This document shows, one piece after another, positions 6,967 through 8,102 of a stretch of DNA of 8,102 nucleotides; the first letter of the stretch is position 1; every line of letters begins with the position of its first letter. Source of the stretch: Oscillospiraceae bacterium (GTDB lineage Bacteria; Bacillota; Clostridia; Oscillospirales; Ruminococcaceae); the NCBI GenBank assembly GCA_017828835.1, contig JAGAEK010000097.1, forward strand, positions 1 to 8,102, given 5' to 3'. Under the pieces are notes generated by a model that searched no databases, had not been told where the DNA came from, and saw only the letters and a program-made list of their open reading frames with translations. Position numbers and translations under genes: made by a program.

Positions 6967-7506
6967 ATGAAACGCGCAATTATAATCTTTTCCGTCTTTG
7001 TCATACTTTCCTTTTTTGCGTCCTGTAACAAACCGAAACAAAAGATATCCGATTCTTCGATATCCTCCGCCCTTTCCTCCCCCTATGATACCGAAATGTC
7101 GGTATCATATAAGGATATCTCGTTTGACGCAAGGATTCACAAAATACTCCCCGGCTACTGCGATATTTATTTCACGTCGCCAGAATCTCTCAACGGTCTT
7201 TCCGTATCCTTCAAAAAGGATATCGCCGAATTCGATTATAAAGGTATTTCGTTTTCTTTGGACCCCGACGAGATATCAGGATCCGCCGCAGTATCATTGA
7301 TATTGAAAGCTCTCGAAAAAGCCTCTTCGGCAGAAGGCCTTGATTTTTCTCTCGACGGTTCCGCCGTTTGTGTCTGCGGAGAAATTTCAGGTTCGCGTTT
7401 TGAACTTAGACTCGACCCGAAAAATTATAATCTTTTTACCCTCAGATCCCCGGAAAACGACCTTTACGTCGAATTTAAAAATTTCGATTTTGTGAAAACC
7501 GAATAA
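6967..7506 (+). CDS. Small secreted lipoprotein, function unknown (possible LolA-like fold)
   Basis: A 179-residue protein with a clear lipoprotein signal: basic start MKR, hydrophobic core (4-17) and lipobox FASC with Cys20 as the lipidated residue. It should be anchored on the outer face of the cytoplasmic membrane. A Ser/Lys-rich tether (21-39) leads to a soluble domain of alternating strands with turns such as YKDISFDA and YKGISFSLDPDE. That pattern and length resemble clostridial lipoproteins with a LolA/LppX-like half barrel, but this is inference from pattern only and no named family is recognised. GGAGG (6955-6959) lies seven bases before the ATG, a strong site. The 21-base gap to the hydrate repair gene implies co-transcription. 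A perfect hairpin lies inside the coding sequence at 7084-7109. Confidence 0.88.
   Translation: MKRAIIIFSVFVILSFFASCNKPKQKISDSSISSALSSPYDTEMSVSYKDISFDARIHKILPGYCDIYFTSPESLNGLSVSFKKDIAEFDYKGISFSLDPDEISGSAAVSLILKALEKASSAEGLDFSLDGSAVCVCGEISGSRFELRLDPKNYNLFTLRSPENDLYVEFKNFDFVKTE
7084..7109 (+). repeat. Perfect 11-bp inverted repeat with four-base loop inside the lipoprotein gene
   Basis: TATGATACCGA (7084-7094) and its exact reverse complement (7099-7109) enclose AATG. It covers codons 40 to 48 of the lipoprotein (Y-D-T-E-M-S-V-S-Y). No T-run follows, so it is not an intrinsic terminator. GATATCC (7059-7065) and GGATATC (7113-7119) lie outside it and could add a second 7-bp stem. Its role, if any, is unknown. 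Confidence 0.8.
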
Positions 7507-7515
7507 TTTGAAAAG

Positions 7516-7544
7516 TTGACATCTGTTTTCCACTGTTGTATAAT
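7516..7544 (+). promoter_or_regulatory. Perfect-consensus sigma-A promoter of the isocitrate dehydrogenase gene
   Basis: TTGACA (7516-7521), a 17-base spacer, and TATAAT (7539-7544). Every base of both hexamers matches consensus. The -35 box begins ten bases after the lipoprotein stop. Transcription should start near 7551, giving a leader of about 29 bases with no room for a riboswitch. Confidence 0.93.
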
Positions 7545-7579
7545 ATATCAATCATGTTATTACACGGAGGCTCATAAAA

Positions 7580-8102
7580 ATGGAATTTGAAATCTCTCAG
7601 GCAGTTGAAAAATTTGCCGCATTGGTACGCTCACAGCTCGAGCGCAACGAAAGAATAAAATCAGTTAAGGATTTTATCGACTTTTCGTCTCTTGACAAAA
7701 TAATCATCGGCGTATGCGGCGGAGACGGAATAGGTCCTATCATCACGAAAGAATCCGCAAGAGTTTTAAAATATCTTTTGGCCGACGAAGTTGCCGCCGG
7801 AAAAGTCGAATTTAAAAATATCGACGGTCTTACAATCGAAAACCGCGTCGCCGCAAACAAAGCTATACCCGACGACGTGCTCGCTGAATTAAAACAGTGC
7901 CACGTCATTTTAAAGGGTCCGACCACCACCCCGAAAGCGGGCGATCCCTGGCCCAATATTGAAAGTGCGAACGTCGCGATGCGCAAAGAACTCGACCTTT
8001 TTGCAAACGTCCGTCCCGTTAAGGTACCCGATCAAGGTATAGACTGGACTTTCTTCAGAGAAAACACGGAGGGCTCCTATACGCTGGGTTCCTGCGGTGT
8101 GA
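7580..8102 (+). CDS. icd: Isocitrate dehydrogenase (isocitrate/isopropylmalate dehydrogenase family), 5' part, cut by window end
   Basis: The first 174 codons of a beta-decarboxylating dehydrogenase that should oxidise isocitrate to 2-oxoglutarate in the cytoplasm. The frame stays open to the right edge. After an N-terminal extension of about 38 residues rich in charged helix, the domain opens with KIIIGVCGGDGIGP (40-53). GPTTTP (113-118) and ESANVAMRKELDL (128-140) follow. Ser129, Asn131 and Arg135 form the S-x-N-x3-R isocitrate signature, which isopropylmalate dehydrogenases lack; Arg145, Arg160 and Tyr167 fit E. coli IDH Arg129, Arg153 and Tyr160. The cofactor-specificity region lies beyond the window, so NAD versus NADP cannot be read. 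ACGGAGG ends nine bases before the ATG. The consensus promoter suggests strong constitutive expression. A homoisocitrate or tartrate-type relative is possible but less likely given the Ser/Asn pair. Confidence 0.9.
   Translation, partial: MEFEISQAVEKFAALVRSQLERNERIKSVKDFIDFSSLDKIIIGVCGGDGIGPIITKESARVLKYLLADEVAAGKVEFKNIDGLTIENRVAANKAIPDDVLAELKQCHVILKGPTTTPKAGDPWPNIESANVAMRKELDLFANVRPVKVPDQGIDWTFFRENTEGSYTLGSCGV

Noticed and set aside
7084..7109. The lipoprotein hairpin as an intrinsic terminator
   Set aside because: No T-run follows and the stem is AT-rich within an intact coding sequence.
7597..7986. Minus-strand open frame of 129 codons opposite the isocitrate dehydrogenase gene
   Set aside because: The plus strand carries an unmistakable dehydrogenase with consensus promoter and ribosome site; the minus frame has no signals.
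1..8102. CRISPR arrays, insertion sequences, attachment sites, phage genes
   Set aside because: No spaced direct repeats, transposase or integrase motifs, tRNA-associated duplications or composition breaks were seen.

Overview
The window reads as ordinary chromosome of an anaerobic Bacillota of class Clostridia. The grounds are the T-box leader on pheST, strong sigma-A type promoters with 17-bp spacers, AGGAGG-like ribosome sites, a copper ATPase with a C-terminal HMA domain, and an NAD-type isocitrate dehydrogenase of a kind I associate with gut Clostridia. No transposase, integrase, phage gene, CRISPR array, tRNA or rRNA is visible, and base composition and codon use look even throughout.

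Layout. At the left edge is the 3' end of a copper-exporting P-type ATPase gene (+), which ends in a bidirectional terminator (about 706-747). Facing it on the minus strand is a three-gene unit running from about 4700 down to 757: a phenylalanine T-box leader, pheS, pheT, and a small membrane protein with a zinc ribbon whose start codon overlaps the pheT stop. A second promoter lies back to back with the T-box promoter and drives a plus-strand gene for a two-helix membrane protein of unknown role (4809-5342), closed by a hairpin terminator. Next come a bifunctional NAD(P)H-hydrate repair enzyme (5425-6945) and a small lipoprotein (6967-7506), probably co-transcribed. Finally a perfect-consensus promoter drives an isocitrate dehydrogenase gene that is cut by the right edge of the window.

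How the genes work together. pheS and pheT encode the two subunits of phenylalanyl-tRNA synthetase. Their leader should sense uncharged tRNA-Phe through a UUC specifier and a UGGU sequence that matches the tRNA 3' end. The hydrate repair enzyme and isocitrate dehydrogenase both concern nicotinamide cofactors, but they have separate signals and I see no firm regulatory link between them.

I found no clear undescribed system. The points most worth a second look are a perfect 11-bp hairpin inside the lipoprotein coding sequence, the translational coupling of the zinc-ribbon membrane protein to pheT, the back-to-back divergent promoters at the T-box, and the terminator placed only nine bases before the ribosome site of the hydrate repair gene.
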